The notes beneath the pieces are model-generated. The model saw only the letters and a list, made by a program, of their open reading frames with translations, was not told the origin of the DNA and did no database searches. A stretch of DNA of 42,141 bases from an uncultured Blautia sp. (GTDB lineage: Bacteria > Bacillota > Clostridia > Lachnospirales > Lachnospiraceae). The DNA lies in the NCBI GenBank assembly GCA_900542045.1, contig UQMI01000032.1, forward strand, positions 1 to 42,141, read 5' to 3'. Position numbers and translations under genes: made by a program. Of the stretch, positions 32,587-42,141 are shown piece by piece; the stretch's first letter is position 1, and every line of letters starts with the position of its first letter.

Positions 32587-33111
32587 TTATAATACCTGGT
32601 GATTTTTTTCAACTCTTTTTTCCTGCTTTTGATAAAAATAAAGAACGAGCTTCTCCAGATAGCGTTTCAGCACAATCTGGATCTCTTCTTTTGGATGAAT
32701 GGGCTTCACTAAAATGTTACGGATTCCTGTCCGTTTCGCTCCATAAACATCTGTGAAAAGCTGATCCCCAATGAAAATGGTATTCGTGGTATCTGTTCCC
32801 AGCCGCTTCATGGCCAGCAGATAATTCTTCCTGGAAGGTTTATGCGCATCTTCGATGTAGATTTCCCCGATTTCCCGGTTAAAGGAGTCCACCCGTTCCT
32901 TTTGATTATTGGATAAAAAACAACTTTTAAACCCGATTTCACGCAGTTTCTGAAAAAGCGCCCTGGCTCTGTCATCTGCCGGGGCTCCGTGGGGAACCAG
33001 TGTATTGTCAATATCAAAGATCAGTCCCCGGTATCCCTCTTTGTATAGAGCTTCGTAATCAATGGCGTATGCGGATTCCGCGCAGGCATCCGGAAAAAAA
33101 CGATCCAACAT
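32587..33111 (-). CDS. yqeG: YqeG family HAD phosphatase
   Basis: This 174-residue HAD IIIA phosphatase has motif I DIDNTL (about residues 33-38), motif II LSNN, a lysine at about 92-100 in HKPSRKN and motif IV GDQLFTDV. Members act on small phosphorylated substrates that are not settled. AAAGGA lies about 11 nt before the ATG, with no better start. It starts downstream of a stem-loop (33150-33182) and precedes efp in the same direction. Confidence 0.92.
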   Translation of the reverse strand: MLDRFFPDACAESAYAIDYEALYKEGYRGLIFDIDNTLVPHGAPADDRARALFQKLREIGFKSCFLSNNQKERVDSFNREIGEIYIEDAHKPSRKNYLLAMKRLGTDTTNTIFIGDQLFTDVYGAKRTGIRNILVKPIHPKEEIQIVLKRYLEKLVLYFYQKQEKRVEKNHQVL

Positions 33112-33149
33112 AGCTGGCTGTCCTTTCTAAATTATCTGATTTGAAATGT

Positions 33150-33182
33150 TTCACCGGGAGCAGTTTCCTGTTTCCCGGTGAA
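33150..33182 (-). repeat. 10-bp hairpin between patatin and yqeG genes
   Basis: TTCACCGGGA (33150-33159) pairs perfectly with TCCCGGTGAA (33173-33182). No U-run follows, so it may be a weak terminator or a leader structure of yqeG. The gap 33112-33252 holds nothing else I can support. Confidence 0.5.
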
Positions 33183-33252
33183 TGCAGTTTCTTTCCGTAT
33201 CAGATCCAGAAGACTCCTGACGGATCCCGCCTTCCGCACCTGACACCATACT

Positions 33253-34107
33253 TTATTTTTCCTTCAGGAATGCCAGCATAGCTTCGTACTTCTCCGCCAT
33301 CTGATCATAACCATGCTGGTAAAAATTCTGAAGAACCTTCGAATCCCTCTCCATTCTGGAAACCTCTGGTATCTCAGGCCGCAGCACAAATATTTTTCCT
33401 TCTTTTTCCCATTTTTCCACATAGCTTAATGTTTTATTGTAATGGTAGGCACGCCGGCACACCGCCCGGTAAAACTCCGGGTACTGCTGAAACGCCGTAC
33501 GGTAAAGTCCCCGGCTCTTTCTGGGCGGGCGTTTCCGATAGCCATAGTTTCTGGTCAGGACCACCACATTTTTTCGATGTCCGGTCTTCAGAGAGCGCAG
33601 CACAGGAATGGAATCGGCAATGCCGCCGTCCAGGTATGGCACACCATCCACCCGCACCGTGGGAGAAGCAATGGGAATACTGCTGGATGCCCGGCAGATC
33701 TTCATCAGCCGGTCCCGGGACGAACGTTCGTTCAGATATTCCGCCTGTCCGGTGAGACAGTTGGTTACCACCAGCTCACACTGCATGGAAGAATGAAAAT
33801 ATGTCTCAAAATCAAAGGGAATCTTCTCATTCGGGTACACGTCAAACAACAAATCCATGTCGAACAGGCTCCGATTCTTCAGTGTTTTTCTGAGACTGAT
33901 CAAATGATCTTCTTTTGTCTGCGGAATCAGACATTCTCTTGTCCGTCCCGGCTGTCTGGACACATAATCCACCGCATTGCAGGCACCTGCCGAAACACCG
34001 ATCACATAGGGAAAATAGAACTCCTTTTCCATCAGATAATCCAATACCCCGGCAGTAAAAATACCGCGAAGGGCTCCCCCTTCCAAAACAATTCCTGAAG
34101 CATTCAT
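33253..34107 (-). CDS. Patatin-like phospholipase
   Basis: This 284-residue lipid hydrolase of the patatin/RssA group has the oxyanion loop EGGALRG (residues 9-15), catalytic Ser39 in GVSAG and catalytic Asp160 in YLDGG, the Ser-Asp dyad of the family. No signal peptide is visible. AAAGGAG lies about 13 nt before the ATG, a long spacing. The substrate cannot be told from sequence; likely a phospholipid or lysophospholipid. It is a stand-alone gene in this stretch. Confidence 0.92.
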   Translation of the reverse strand: MNASGIVLEGGALRGIFTAGVLDYLMEKEFYFPYVIGVSAGACNAVDYVSRQPGRTRECLIPQTKEDHLISLRKTLKNRSLFDMDLLFDVYPNEKIPFDFETYFHSSMQCELVVTNCLTGQAEYLNERSSRDRLMKICRASSSIPIASPTVRVDGVPYLDGGIADSIPVLRSLKTGHRKNVVVLTRNYGYRKRPPRKSRGLYRTAFQQYPEFYRAVCRRAYHYNKTLSYVEKWEKEGKIFVLRPEIPEVSRMERDSKVLQNFYQHGYDQMAEKYEAMLAFLKEK

Positions 34108-34164
34108 ACTTGTTGTCTTTCTCCTTTATTCCCGCAGTCTGTCACTCCCGCCATACGTTCTGAC

Positions 34165-35526
34165 TTATCTGTCATGCAGAGGAACATACGTACCTTCCGG
34201 CAAAACATTCTTATAAGCCGGACGGATGATCTTATCTGTATTGATCAATTCCTCCATACGATGGGCACTCCATCCCACAATACGGGCAATGGCAAACATC
34301 GGTGTATACAGTTCCAGGGGAAGATCCAGCATACTGTAAACAAAACCGCTGTAGAAATCCACATTGGCACTGACACCCTTGTAGATCCTGCGTTCTCTGC
34401 CGATCACCACCGGCGCCAGTTTCTCTACCATGGAATACAGCTGATAATCTTTTTCCCGCTTCTTTGCCACAGCCAGCTTTTCCACAAATTCCTTAAATAC
34501 TTCTGCTCTCGGATCCGATACGGAATAAATGGCATGACCCATACCGTAGATCAGACCTTTCCGGTCGAAGGCTTCCTTATGCAGCAGTTTGACCAGATAC
34601 GCGCTGATTTCCTCTTCATCGGAATAGTCTTTGATCTCTTTCTTCATTTCATTGATCATCTTTACTACTTTAATATTAGCGCCGCCGTGCTTTGGCCCCT
34701 TCAGTGAACCAAGTGCCGCCGCAATGGCCGAATAGGTATCTGTTCCGGAAGACGATACCACATGAGTGGTAAAACTGGAGTTATTACCGCCGCCATGCTC
34801 CATGTGAAGGATCAGGGCCAGATCCAGGATCTGTGCCTCCAGCGGCGTATATTTTCTGTCCGGACGCAGCATCATCAGAATATTTTCTGCAGTGGAAAGC
34901 TTTTTGTCCGGATGATGAATATATAAACTTTTGCCTTTTTCATAGTGGTTATATGCATGATATCCATACACAGACAACAGTGGAAATACACTGATCAGAT
35001 TCAGGCACTGACGAAGCACATTAGGCAATGATGTGTCGTCCGGATTGGTATCGTAACAATAGAGCGTCAATACGCTTCGAGACAGAGCATTCATAATATC
35101 CTTGCTGGGTGCTTTCATAATAACGTCTCTGACAAAATTTCTTGGCAGCGCCCGCTGATTGGCAAGTATCTTATTAAAGTCTTTCAGCTGCTGCTCTGTG
35201 GGCAGACTTCCAAAAAGGAGCAGATAAGCTGTCTCCTCGAATCCCCTGCGGTTGTCCCTGATAAATCCATCGGTCAGATCACGGATGTTGATCCCGCGGT
35301 AGTACAGATTTCCTTCACAGGGAACTTCCTTTCCGTCCACAATCTTTGTCGCCTGCACGTTGGAAATTTTCGTCAGCCCTGCCAGCACACCTTTTCCGTT
35401 GATGTCACGAAGTCCTCGCTTTACATCATATTTTCCGTACAGATCCAGATCGATCTGCCCGTGCTGATAGCAGAGTTCCGTTAATTTTTCCACTTCCGGC
35501 GTTACTTTCAAATTAAATCCTGACAT
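34165..35526 (-). CDS. gltA: Citrate synthase
   Basis: This 453-residue enzyme condenses oxaloacetate and acetyl-CoA to citrate. The active-site histidines are in HMEHGGGNNSSF and GMGHAIYSVSDPR, and the aspartate in ANVDFYSG. The N-terminal region has a YRG...DLT block found in citrate synthases of anaerobes. It is followed by patatin and preceded by purF, with a leader hairpin at its 5-prime end. Aconitase and isocitrate dehydrogenase genes are not in the window. With glutamate dehydrogenase 5 kb away, it may feed 2-oxoglutarate and glutamate synthesis. Confidence 0.96.
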   Translation of the reverse strand: MSGFNLKVTPEVEKLTELCYQHGQIDLDLYGKYDVKRGLRDINGKGVLAGLTKISNVQATKIVDGKEVPCEGNLYYRGINIRDLTDGFIRDNRRGFEETAYLLLFGSLPTEQQLKDFNKILANQRALPRNFVRDVIMKAPSKDIMNALSRSVLTLYCYDTNPDDTSLPNVLRQCLNLISVFPLLSVYGYHAYNHYEKGKSLYIHHPDKKLSTAENILMMLRPDRKYTPLEAQILDLALILHMEHGGGNNSSFTTHVVSSSGTDTYSAIAAALGSLKGPKHGGANIKVVKMINEMKKEIKDYSDEEEISAYLVKLLHKEAFDRKGLIYGMGHAIYSVSDPRAEVFKEFVEKLAVAKKREKDYQLYSMVEKLAPVVIGRERRIYKGVSANVDFYSGFVYSMLDLPLELYTPMFAIARIVGWSAHRMEELINTDKIIRPAYKNVLPEGTYVPLHDR

Positions 35527-35604
35527 TTGATAACTCCTTTCTCGATTCCATTTTTCCCGATACGCAGTTCCTCCTCGTGTATCTGTTGAAATTTTCGTTT
35601 ACTC

Positions 35605-35691
35605 TGGCTGACCAGGTCTTCCAGCCTGTCTTTTTTTACCACTATGTACCTGAGGTGTTTCTGATTTTTTTGTCAGCCATTTATCATTATA
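35605..35691 (-). promoter_or_regulatory. Leader and -10 box of citrate synthase
   Basis: A TATAAT box lies at 35686-35691 (weak -35). The predicted transcript start (about 35679) is the first base of TGGCTGAC, which pairs with GTCAGCCA at 35605-35612 (arms 35672-35679 and 35605-35612). The 5-prime end of the message is thus closed in an 8-bp stem enclosing about 59 nt. Confidence 0.5.
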
Positions 35692-35716
35692 GCATCAAAT
35701 CCGCCCCAGGTCTATA

Positions 35717-35733
35717 GCTGCAGAACCTGCAGC
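35717..35733 (-). repeat. Palindromic hairpin after purF
   Basis: GCTGCAG (35717-35723) pairs with CTGCAGC (35727-35733) around a 3-nt loop, 10 nt past the purF stop codon. No U-run follows. Confidence 0.5.
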
Positions 35734-35742
35734 CTTCCCCCT

Positions 35743-37158
35743 CTATTCTTTTCCATTCCAGCAGTAAGTGCAGAGCTTGCAGGGTGAAATGCCCACAGAC
35801 TCCATCATATCATCCAGCCGGTGATACCGCAGAGATGTGAAATTCAGCTCTTTCCGGATATCTTCCAGCATTGCTTTATAACGATCCGAATCCGGATTGG
35901 CGTATTCTTCCAGGGTATTCTCATAATTCTCGCCTTCCCTCTTCTTTATGGTCCTTCTGGTGATCAGATCCATCTCGGATTTGGACCGGGAGAAATTCAG
36001 GTATTTGCACCCATACAGAAGCGGCGGGCAGGCAGGCCGGATATGCACCTCTCTGGCTCCGCTGTGATACAGAAATTCCGTGGTTTCCCGAAGCTGCGTA
36101 CCCCGGACGATGGAATCATCGATCAGCAGCAGGCTCTTGTCCTTGATTAGCTTGTGCACAGGGATCAGTTTCATTCTGGCGATCAGATTTCTCTGATTCT
36201 GATCGGTGGGCATAAAGGACCGCGGCCAGGTAGGTGTATATTTAATAAACGGACGGGCAAAGGGAATGCCGGAGCAGTTGGCATAGCCAATGGCATGGGC
36301 CGTACCCGAATCCGGAACACCGGCAACAATGTCCGGCTTTACATTGTCCAGCATATCTCTTTTTGCCAGCATATCTCCACATTTATAACGCATATCCTCT
36401 ACATTTACCCCCTCATAGGTGGATGTGGGATATCCGTAATAAATCCACAGGAACGAACAGATTTTCATTTTGTCTCCCGGCTGCACCAGAGTTTCCAGCC
36501 CGTCAGGAGTCATATAAACGATTTCTCCCGGTCCCAGTTCTTTATAGTCATCATAGCCCAGATTCACATAGGCAAAGCTTTCAAAGGAAGCACAGAACGC
36601 ACCTTCTCTGTGTCCGATGATCAAAGGTGTCCGGCCCAGCAGATCTCTGGCCGCATAAATTCCCTTTGGTGTCATGATCATCAATGTCATGGATCCGTCG
36701 ATCATTTCCTGGGCATAGCGGATTCCCTCTACCATGGTCTGCTTCTGATTGATCAGGGAAGCCACCATTTCTGTGGGATTTACATTTCCTCCGCTCATTT
36801 CCAGAAAATGCGTACATCCGTTTCGGAAAGAATGCTCCATCAGCTGTTCCATATTATTGATCTTTCCCACAGTGGTAATGGCAAAGCTGCCAAGATGCGA
36901 CTGCACAAGCAGCGGCTGCGGCTCATTATCCGAAATACAGCCAATTCCCAGATTTCCTTCCAGTTCAGCCACATCCCGGTCAAATTTTGTCCGGAAGGGA
37001 GAATTCTCAATATTATGGATGGCACGGTCAAACCCTTTCTTCGAATCATAGACTGCCATTCCACCCCTGCGGGTTCCCAAATGAGAATGATAATCAATGC
37101 CAAAAAACAGATCCAGCGTACAGCTGGTTTTCGATGCGACGCCAAAAATTCCGCCCAT
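35743..37158 (-). CDS. purF: PurF-like amidophosphoribosyltransferase paralog, glutaminase site lost
   Basis: This 471-residue protein has the two-domain PurF plan. The phosphoribosyltransferase half keeps LLLIDDSIVRGTQ (PRPP loop), GVPDSGTAHAIGYA and four cysteines at the Fe-S ligand places (KICSFL, PACPP, SPCKLCTYC). The N-terminal glutaminase half is altered: the protein begins MGGIFG where family members have the nucleophile Cys (MCGI), and the substrate-binding RYST-like segment reads GIGCISD. It should not use glutamine as nitrogen donor, at least by the known mechanism. AAAGGAG lies before the ATG, so the start is secure. It has its own promoter. Confidence 0.88.
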   Translation of the reverse strand: MGGIFGVASKTSCTLDLFFGIDYHSHLGTRRGGMAVYDSKKGFDRAIHNIENSPFRTKFDRDVAELEGNLGIGCISDNEPQPLLVQSHLGSFAITTVGKINNMEQLMEHSFRNGCTHFLEMSGGNVNPTEMVASLINQKQTMVEGIRYAQEMIDGSMTLMIMTPKGIYAARDLLGRTPLIIGHREGAFCASFESFAYVNLGYDDYKELGPGEIVYMTPDGLETLVQPGDKMKICSFLWIYYGYPTSTYEGVNVEDMRYKCGDMLAKRDMLDNVKPDIVAGVPDSGTAHAIGYANCSGIPFARPFIKYTPTWPRSFMPTDQNQRNLIARMKLIPVHKLIKDKSLLLIDDSIVRGTQLRETTEFLYHSGAREVHIRPACPPLLYGCKYLNFSRSKSEMDLITRRTIKKREGENYENTLEEYANPDSDRYKAMLEDIRKELNFTSLRYHRLDDMMESVGISPCKLCTYCWNGKE

Positions 37159-37258
37159 ATTTACTCTCCTTTATTCTAGTGAAATACATATCGTCCAGGT
37201 CTTTCCAGTATTTTTCGGGAAAGGCAACAGGTTGTTTCCTTATTTTATGAACGTGATT

Positions 37259-37292
37259 ATTATATATAAAGCTTTCTCCAAAGTAAAGCTTT
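37259..37292 (-). promoter_or_regulatory. purF-like promoter with AAAGCTTT palindrome
   Basis: TTTACT (37282-37287), 17-nt spacer and TATAAT (37259-37264) lie on the minus strand. AAAGCTTT occurs at 37268-37275 and 37285-37292, so two self-complementary blocks flank the -35 region, possibly an operator. Confidence 0.6.
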
Positions 37293-37312
37293 TTGTCCCA
37301 AACGGAGGAAAT

Positions 37313-38530
37313 TTACCTCTGCTGATAGGTAGCCAGAAAATCTTTCAATTTTTTCATGGCACCCTCCAACTGGATCACATCCGGCAGATAAACCACCCGG
37401 AAATGATCTGGATGCATCCAGTTAAATCCTTTTCCATTAACGATCAGCACCCGTTTTTCCCGAAGGAAATCCAGGGCAAACTGCTCGTCATTGGTGATAT
37501 TGAATTTTTTCACATCCAGCTTGGGGAAAATATAAAATGCGGCTTTTGGCTTTACAGCCGTCACACCCGGGATATCATTAAGGGCCTTATAGACATACTC
37601 CCGCTGTTCATAGATCCGGCCGCCGGGACGGGTGTATTCATTCACACTCTGATAGCCTCCCAGAGCTGTCTGAATAATGGCCTGAGCCGGCACATTGGAA
37701 CAGAGACGCATGGAAGAAAGCATGTTCAGTCCCTCAATATAGCTTTTCGCCCTGGACTTATCTCCGCTCAGCACCATCCAGCCCACACGGAAACCGGCAA
37801 TCATATGGGATTTGGACAGACCGCTGAACGTCACGCAGAACAGATCCGGCGCAAGAGAAGCAATGGAGATATGCTCCAGCCCGTCCATAACCAGGCGGTC
37901 ATAAATTTCATCGGAAAAAATAATCAGATCATGTTCCCTTGCCACCTGTACGATCTGCTCCAGTACTTCCTTTGGATACAGGGCGCCGGTGGGATTGTTG
38001 GGATTGATGATCACGATGGCTTTGGTACGATCCGTAACCTTGCTGCGGATATCCGCAATGTCCGGATACCACTCGGACTGTTCATCACAGATATAATGGA
38101 CGGCTTTGCCGCCTGCCAGATTTGCAGTAGCCGTCCACAAAGGATAATCCGGCGCCGGAATCAGGATTTCATCCCCGTCATTGAGCAGCGCCTGCATACA
38201 CAGATTGATCAGCTCGCTGACACCGTTTCCCGTATAAATATCTCCAATCTCCACATTTGGTATATTTTTCAGCTGACAATACTGCATGATGGCCTTTCTT
38301 GCCGAAAAGATTCCTTTTGCATCGGAATACCCCTGAGAGGTGCGGATCGCGCTCATCATATCCAGGATTACCTCTTCCGGTGCGGAAAAACCGAACGGAT
38401 ACGGATTTCCGATGTTCAGCTTCAGGACTTCCTTCCCGTCTTCTTCCATCCTGGACGCTTCATCCACAACCGGTCCCCGCACATCATACAATACATCATT
38501 GAGCTTTGTTGATTTTTCAAAATTCCTCAT
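37313..38530 (-). CDS. PLP-dependent aminotransferase (alanine aminotransferase type)
   Basis: This 405-residue class I aminotransferase has the cofactor lysine in SGLSKSHMIAGFRVGW, the NPNNPTG loop, the SDEIYD segment and RVVYLP substrate-binding region. It resembles AlaA/AlaT enzymes that move amino groups between alanine, 2-oxoglutarate and pyruvate. GGAGGAG lies before the ATG. It begins 46 nt after the NhaC-like gene, so the two are likely co-transcribed from the promoter at 39964-39992. With the glutamate dehydrogenase gene close by it fits a nitrogen-sharing neighbourhood. Confidence 0.92.
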   Translation of the reverse strand: MRNFEKSTKLNDVLYDVRGPVVDEASRMEEDGKEVLKLNIGNPYPFGFSAPEEVILDMMSAIRTSQGYSDAKGIFSARKAIMQYCQLKNIPNVEIGDIYTGNGVSELINLCMQALLNDGDEILIPAPDYPLWTATANLAGGKAVHYICDEQSEWYPDIADIRSKVTDRTKAIVIINPNNPTGALYPKEVLEQIVQVAREHDLIIFSDEIYDRLVMDGLEHISIASLAPDLFCVTFSGLSKSHMIAGFRVGWMVLSGDKSRAKSYIEGLNMLSSMRLCSNVPAQAIIQTALGGYQSVNEYTRPGGRIYEQREYVYKALNDIPGVTAVKPKAAFYIFPKLDVKKFNITNDEQFALDFLREKRVLIVNGKGFNWMHPDHFRVVYLPDVIQLEGAMKKLKDFLATYQQR

Positions 38531-38576
38531 ATTCTCCTCCTTATGCCGGCGCCGCTTTTCGGGCCCTTTCTATATA

Positions 38577-39887
38577 TCAATCGGTTGCTTTTCGGTTTTT
38601 CACAAACAGGATAAAAACAATCCCGCTGATAGCCATCAGAATCGGATAAAAGCAGTACGGAATGATCTGATACGGCGTAAGCCCCATCAGGGATGCCGCG
38701 GACAAAAGCTGCGCGCCGTAGGGGATCAGTCCCTGTCCCACAGAAGTATACATATCCAGCAAAGACGCGGACCGCCGGGGCGAAATCTCATATTCTTCCG
38801 AGATCTCCCGGGCAATGGGGCCTGCCATTACGATGGCCACCGTATTGTTCGCCGTACACATATCCACCAGAAGGGACAGGACCGCGATTCCCAGTTCTCC
38901 TCCTTTTTTCCCTCTGATCCTCTTCCGGATAAACTCCAGAAGGAACTGAATGCCGCCCATTTCTTTCGTAAAAGAGACAATACAGGCCACAACAATGGAA
39001 ATCACCGTAATATCATACATTCCCATAATTCCTCCGGTGCCGTCGGCTCCCTGAGCCACCACCTGGAATATATCAGACAGCGGGATCGTTCCCAGAGCAA
39101 CGCCCACCACCAGCGACAATACCGTACCCGCGATCAGAACCAGGAACACATTGAATCCGATCAGAGCCCCCACCAGCACCACCAGATAGGGAAGGATCTT
39201 CCAGATATTATAAGGCAGCTCTTCCGTCATCTGAAAGCTGCCATCGCGGGTCAGCAGAAAAAAGATTACCAGCGTCACCAGAGCTGCCGGCAATACAATC
39301 AGAAAATTCTCTTTAAACTTATCCTTCATTTCACAGCCCTGTGTCTTGACAGCGGCAATGGTCGTATCCGAAATCATGGACAGGTTATCCCCGAACATGG
39401 CGCCGCCCACCACGGCACCTGCACAGACAGCCATGGAAAAACCGGTCTTGTTGCTGATCTCCACGGCAATGGGAGCCAGAGCCGCAATGGTCCCCATGGA
39501 AGTTCCCATAGAAACAGAGATAAAACAGCCGATGAGAAAAATTCCCACCACCGCCACACCGGAAGGCAGAATAGACAGACCGAAATTCACGGCACTCTCC
39601 GCGCCGCCGGCTGCCGTCACTGCTCCGGAAAATCCGCCTGCCACCAGAAAGATCAGGCACATGGTGATAATATTATCATCCCCGACCCCCTGGGCAATCC
39701 GGTGGATCTTTTCATCAAAAGTATGCTGCCGGTCCTGCACGAAGGCCACCAGCAATGCCAGAAGGAACCCAACGATCGCCGGCATACTATAAAAATCGCC
39801 GGTTATAAAACCGGACCCTAGAAATAATACCAAAAAAACTCCTATGGGCAGCAGCGCCGCCGCATTTGCTTCCTGCTTCTTTTCCAT
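38577..39887 (-). CDS. nhaC: NhaC-family Na+/H+ antiporter
   Basis: This 436-residue integral membrane transporter resembles NhaC-type antiporters, with 10-12 hydrophobic helices and conserved segments GTSMGTIAALAPIA, GAVVGGAMFGDNLSMISDTTIAA and CTANNTVAIVMAGPIA. It may exchange Na+ for H+ or carry malate or lactate, since the family is broad. AAGGAG lies 7 nt before the ATG at 39887, and the upstream in-frame codons to 39965 lack a site. It is the first gene of an operon with the aminotransferase. Confidence 0.9.
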   Translation of the reverse strand: MEKKQEANAAALLPIGVFLVLFLGSGFITGDFYSMPAIVGFLLALLVAFVQDRQHTFDEKIHRIAQGVGDDNIITMCLIFLVAGGFSGAVTAAGGAESAVNFGLSILPSGVAVVGIFLIGCFISVSMGTSMGTIAALAPIAVEISNKTGFSMAVCAGAVVGGAMFGDNLSMISDTTIAAVKTQGCEMKDKFKENFLIVLPAALVTLVIFFLLTRDGSFQMTEELPYNIWKILPYLVVLVGALIGFNVFLVLIAGTVLSLVVGVALGTIPLSDIFQVVAQGADGTGGIMGMYDITVISIVVACIVSFTKEMGGIQFLLEFIRKRIRGKKGGELGIAVLSLLVDMCTANNTVAIVMAGPIAREISEEYEISPRRSASLLDMYTSVGQGLIPYGAQLLSAASLMGLTPYQIIPYCFYPILMAISGIVFILFVKNRKATD

Positions 39888-39963
39888 ACATTTCTCCTTA
39901 TGCTTCTGCGAAATTCCGACAATACCGGACAAGATCATTTTTGCGCCGGCATTCTCTCTAGTC

Positions 39964-39992
39964 ATTATATCATCTCATACCCCAATTTTCAA
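39964..39992 (-). promoter_or_regulatory. Promoter of the antiporter-aminotransferase operon
   Basis: TTGAAA (39987-39992), 17-nt spacer and TATAAT (39964-39969) on the minus strand. The gap 39888-40181 contains only this promoter and the gdhA one. Confidence 0.75.
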
Positions 39993-40127
39993 AGCAAGAA
40001 AAAAAATACGGAATTCTTCTTCCATCCGGACTTTGTGTACATTTCTCAATTATTTCAACATATTCCTCTTACATTTATCGGTTTTAAACAAAATTTATAT
40101 TTTTCATTTTCCTTTGTAACACTTTAG

Positions 40128-41516
<1,389 letters not shown>

Positions 41517-41588
41517 TCCTTTCCCTGGATTTTCTCCGGTCAGGTCTCCGGTCAAACAGACCGGTCAGAAAGGGACGGAATATACAGA

Positions 41589-41628
41589 GGGCAGGTGCAG
41601 CTCATATGAGCTGCGCCTGCCCATTTTT
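41589..41628 (+). terminator. Terminator of gdhA
   Basis: A 34-nt near-perfect palindrome (GGGCAGG...CCTGCCC around GCAGCTCATATGAGCTGC) is followed by ATTTTTG. It also lies downstream of nrdR on the other strand but has no U-run in that direction. Confidence 0.88.
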
Positions 41629-41680
41629 GAAATGGTCTGTTTTCCCATGTCCCCGCTGTACCCGCCGGCATCGGCTCCGG

Positions 41681-42133
41681 TCATTCCTTTAAGAATTTTT
41701 TCAGTTCATCCATAAACGTATTCACATCTTTAAATTCGCGATATACAGAAGCAAAACGCACATATGCCACAGCATCCAGTTCTCTGAGCGCGTCCATGAC
41801 CAGTTCGCCGATCACACTGCTGGATATTTCCCGTTCTTCCATATTAAAAATCTTTGTTTCCACCTCATCCACCACCGCTTCAATCTCATCTACAGAAATC
41901 GGCCGTTTATAGCATGCCCGCACGATACCTGCTTCTATCTTGCTCCTGTCATAATGCTCTCTGCTCTGATCCTTCTTCATAATCGTCAGCGGTATGGTTT
42001 CCACTTTTTCGTAGGTGGTAAACCGTTTGCCGCAGACATCGCACATTCTGCGCCTGCGGATGGCATTGATCTCTTCTACCGGCCGTGAATCCACAACACG
42101 GGTATTATCCTGATTACAAAATGGACATTTCAT
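41681..42133 (-). CDS. nrdR: Transcriptional repressor NrdR
   Basis: This 150-residue protein represses ribonucleotide reductase genes in response to ATP/dATP. The N-terminal zinc ribbon has CPFCNQ and CDVCGKRF, with SRPVEE and IRRRRMC, and the ATP-cone domain has VKKDQSREHYDRSKIEAGI-type features (MKKDQSREHYDRSKIEAGIV) followed by RACYKRPIS. The start at 42133 lies near the edge, so its ribosome site cannot be seen. Length matches the family. Confidence 0.95.
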   Translation of the reverse strand: MKCPFCNQDNTRVVDSRPVEEINAIRRRRMCDVCGKRFTTYEKVETIPLTIMKKDQSREHYDRSKIEAGIVRACYKRPISVDEIEAVVDEVETKIFNMEEREISSSVIGELVMDALRELDAVAYVRFASVYREFKDVNTFMDELKKFLKE

Positions 42134-42141
42134 AACAGCGC

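Noticed and set aside
37097..38512. 471-residue plus-strand frame opposite the aminotransferase
   Set aside because: It lies antisense to a clear conserved aminotransferase, has no ribosome site and no recognisable domain; it is a shadow frame.
38340..39821. 493-residue plus-strand frame opposite the antiporter
   Set aside because: His/Arg/Ser-rich antisense translation of a conserved membrane protein with no start signal.

Overview
The window looks like a chromosome segment from a Lachnospiraceae-type member of the Clostridia (Bacillota). The signs are strong AGGAGG-type ribosome binding sites, near-consensus sigma-A promoters (TTGACA/TATAAT), families typical of gut Lachnospiraceae (DUF5688, DUF6809, DUF1703 ATPases, a choline-binding-repeat deacetylase, a Cys-less PurF) and a pyrH-frr-uppS-cdsA-dxr-rseP operon. 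Genus cannot be set from the sequence alone.

Region 1 (1 to about 14,840) is an accessory island or the remains of several. A minus-strand operon fired from a TTGACA-17-TATAAT-like promoter at 5825-5853 carries two micro-ORFs, a DUF932 protein, three unknown small proteins, a YqaJ-type exonuclease, a DUF5688-like protein, a Rad52-like annealing protein, a 31-residue ORF and a MNT nucleotidyltransferase, ending at a terminator (922-951). A serine resolvase follows. Upstream lie a membrane-associated GTPase with a small membrane protein, four XRE-type regulators spread over 7.5-14.6 kb, a DUF6809 protein, a DUF1703 ATPase, a small excisionase-like protein and a Rep-type initiator. No integrase, relaxase or capsid gene is visible, so the element is either cut by the window edge or decayed. 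The island ends inside a truncated cell-wall protein gene (14811-15578).

Region 2 (about 15.6-22.3 kb) is conserved backbone on the minus strand. An acidic lipoprotein, pyrH and frr are read from a promoter at 22249-22276. After a terminator come uppS, cdsA, dxr and rseP, covering UMP phosphorylation, ribosome recycling, isoprenoid and undecaprenyl carrier synthesis, phospholipid precursor synthesis and site-2 proteolysis.

Region 3 (22.4-30.8 kb) holds an NlpC/P60 cell-wall hydrolase with a Pro-Thr-Pro repeat, metA (Glu111 acetyl-CoA type), ligA overlapping an rluF-like gene that may be leaderless, a divergent choline-binding-repeat polysaccharide deacetylase with an altered catalytic motif, an SH3 membrane protein and tRNA-Arg(CCG).

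Region 4 (30.9-42.1 kb) carries a DUF5688 gene behind a perfect-consensus promoter and a 280-nt structured leader, efp, a YqeG phosphatase, a patatin lipase, citrate synthase, a PurF paralog lacking its glutaminase cysteine, an alanine-type aminotransferase with an NhaC antiporter, NADP-type glutamate dehydrogenase (plus strand) and nrdR. Central nitrogen and carbon metabolism dominates here. The most unusual signals are the 31.56-31.84 kb leader, the degenerate PurF, the shared C-terminal Ala-Ala endings in the recombination operon, the GTPase pair and the island junction.
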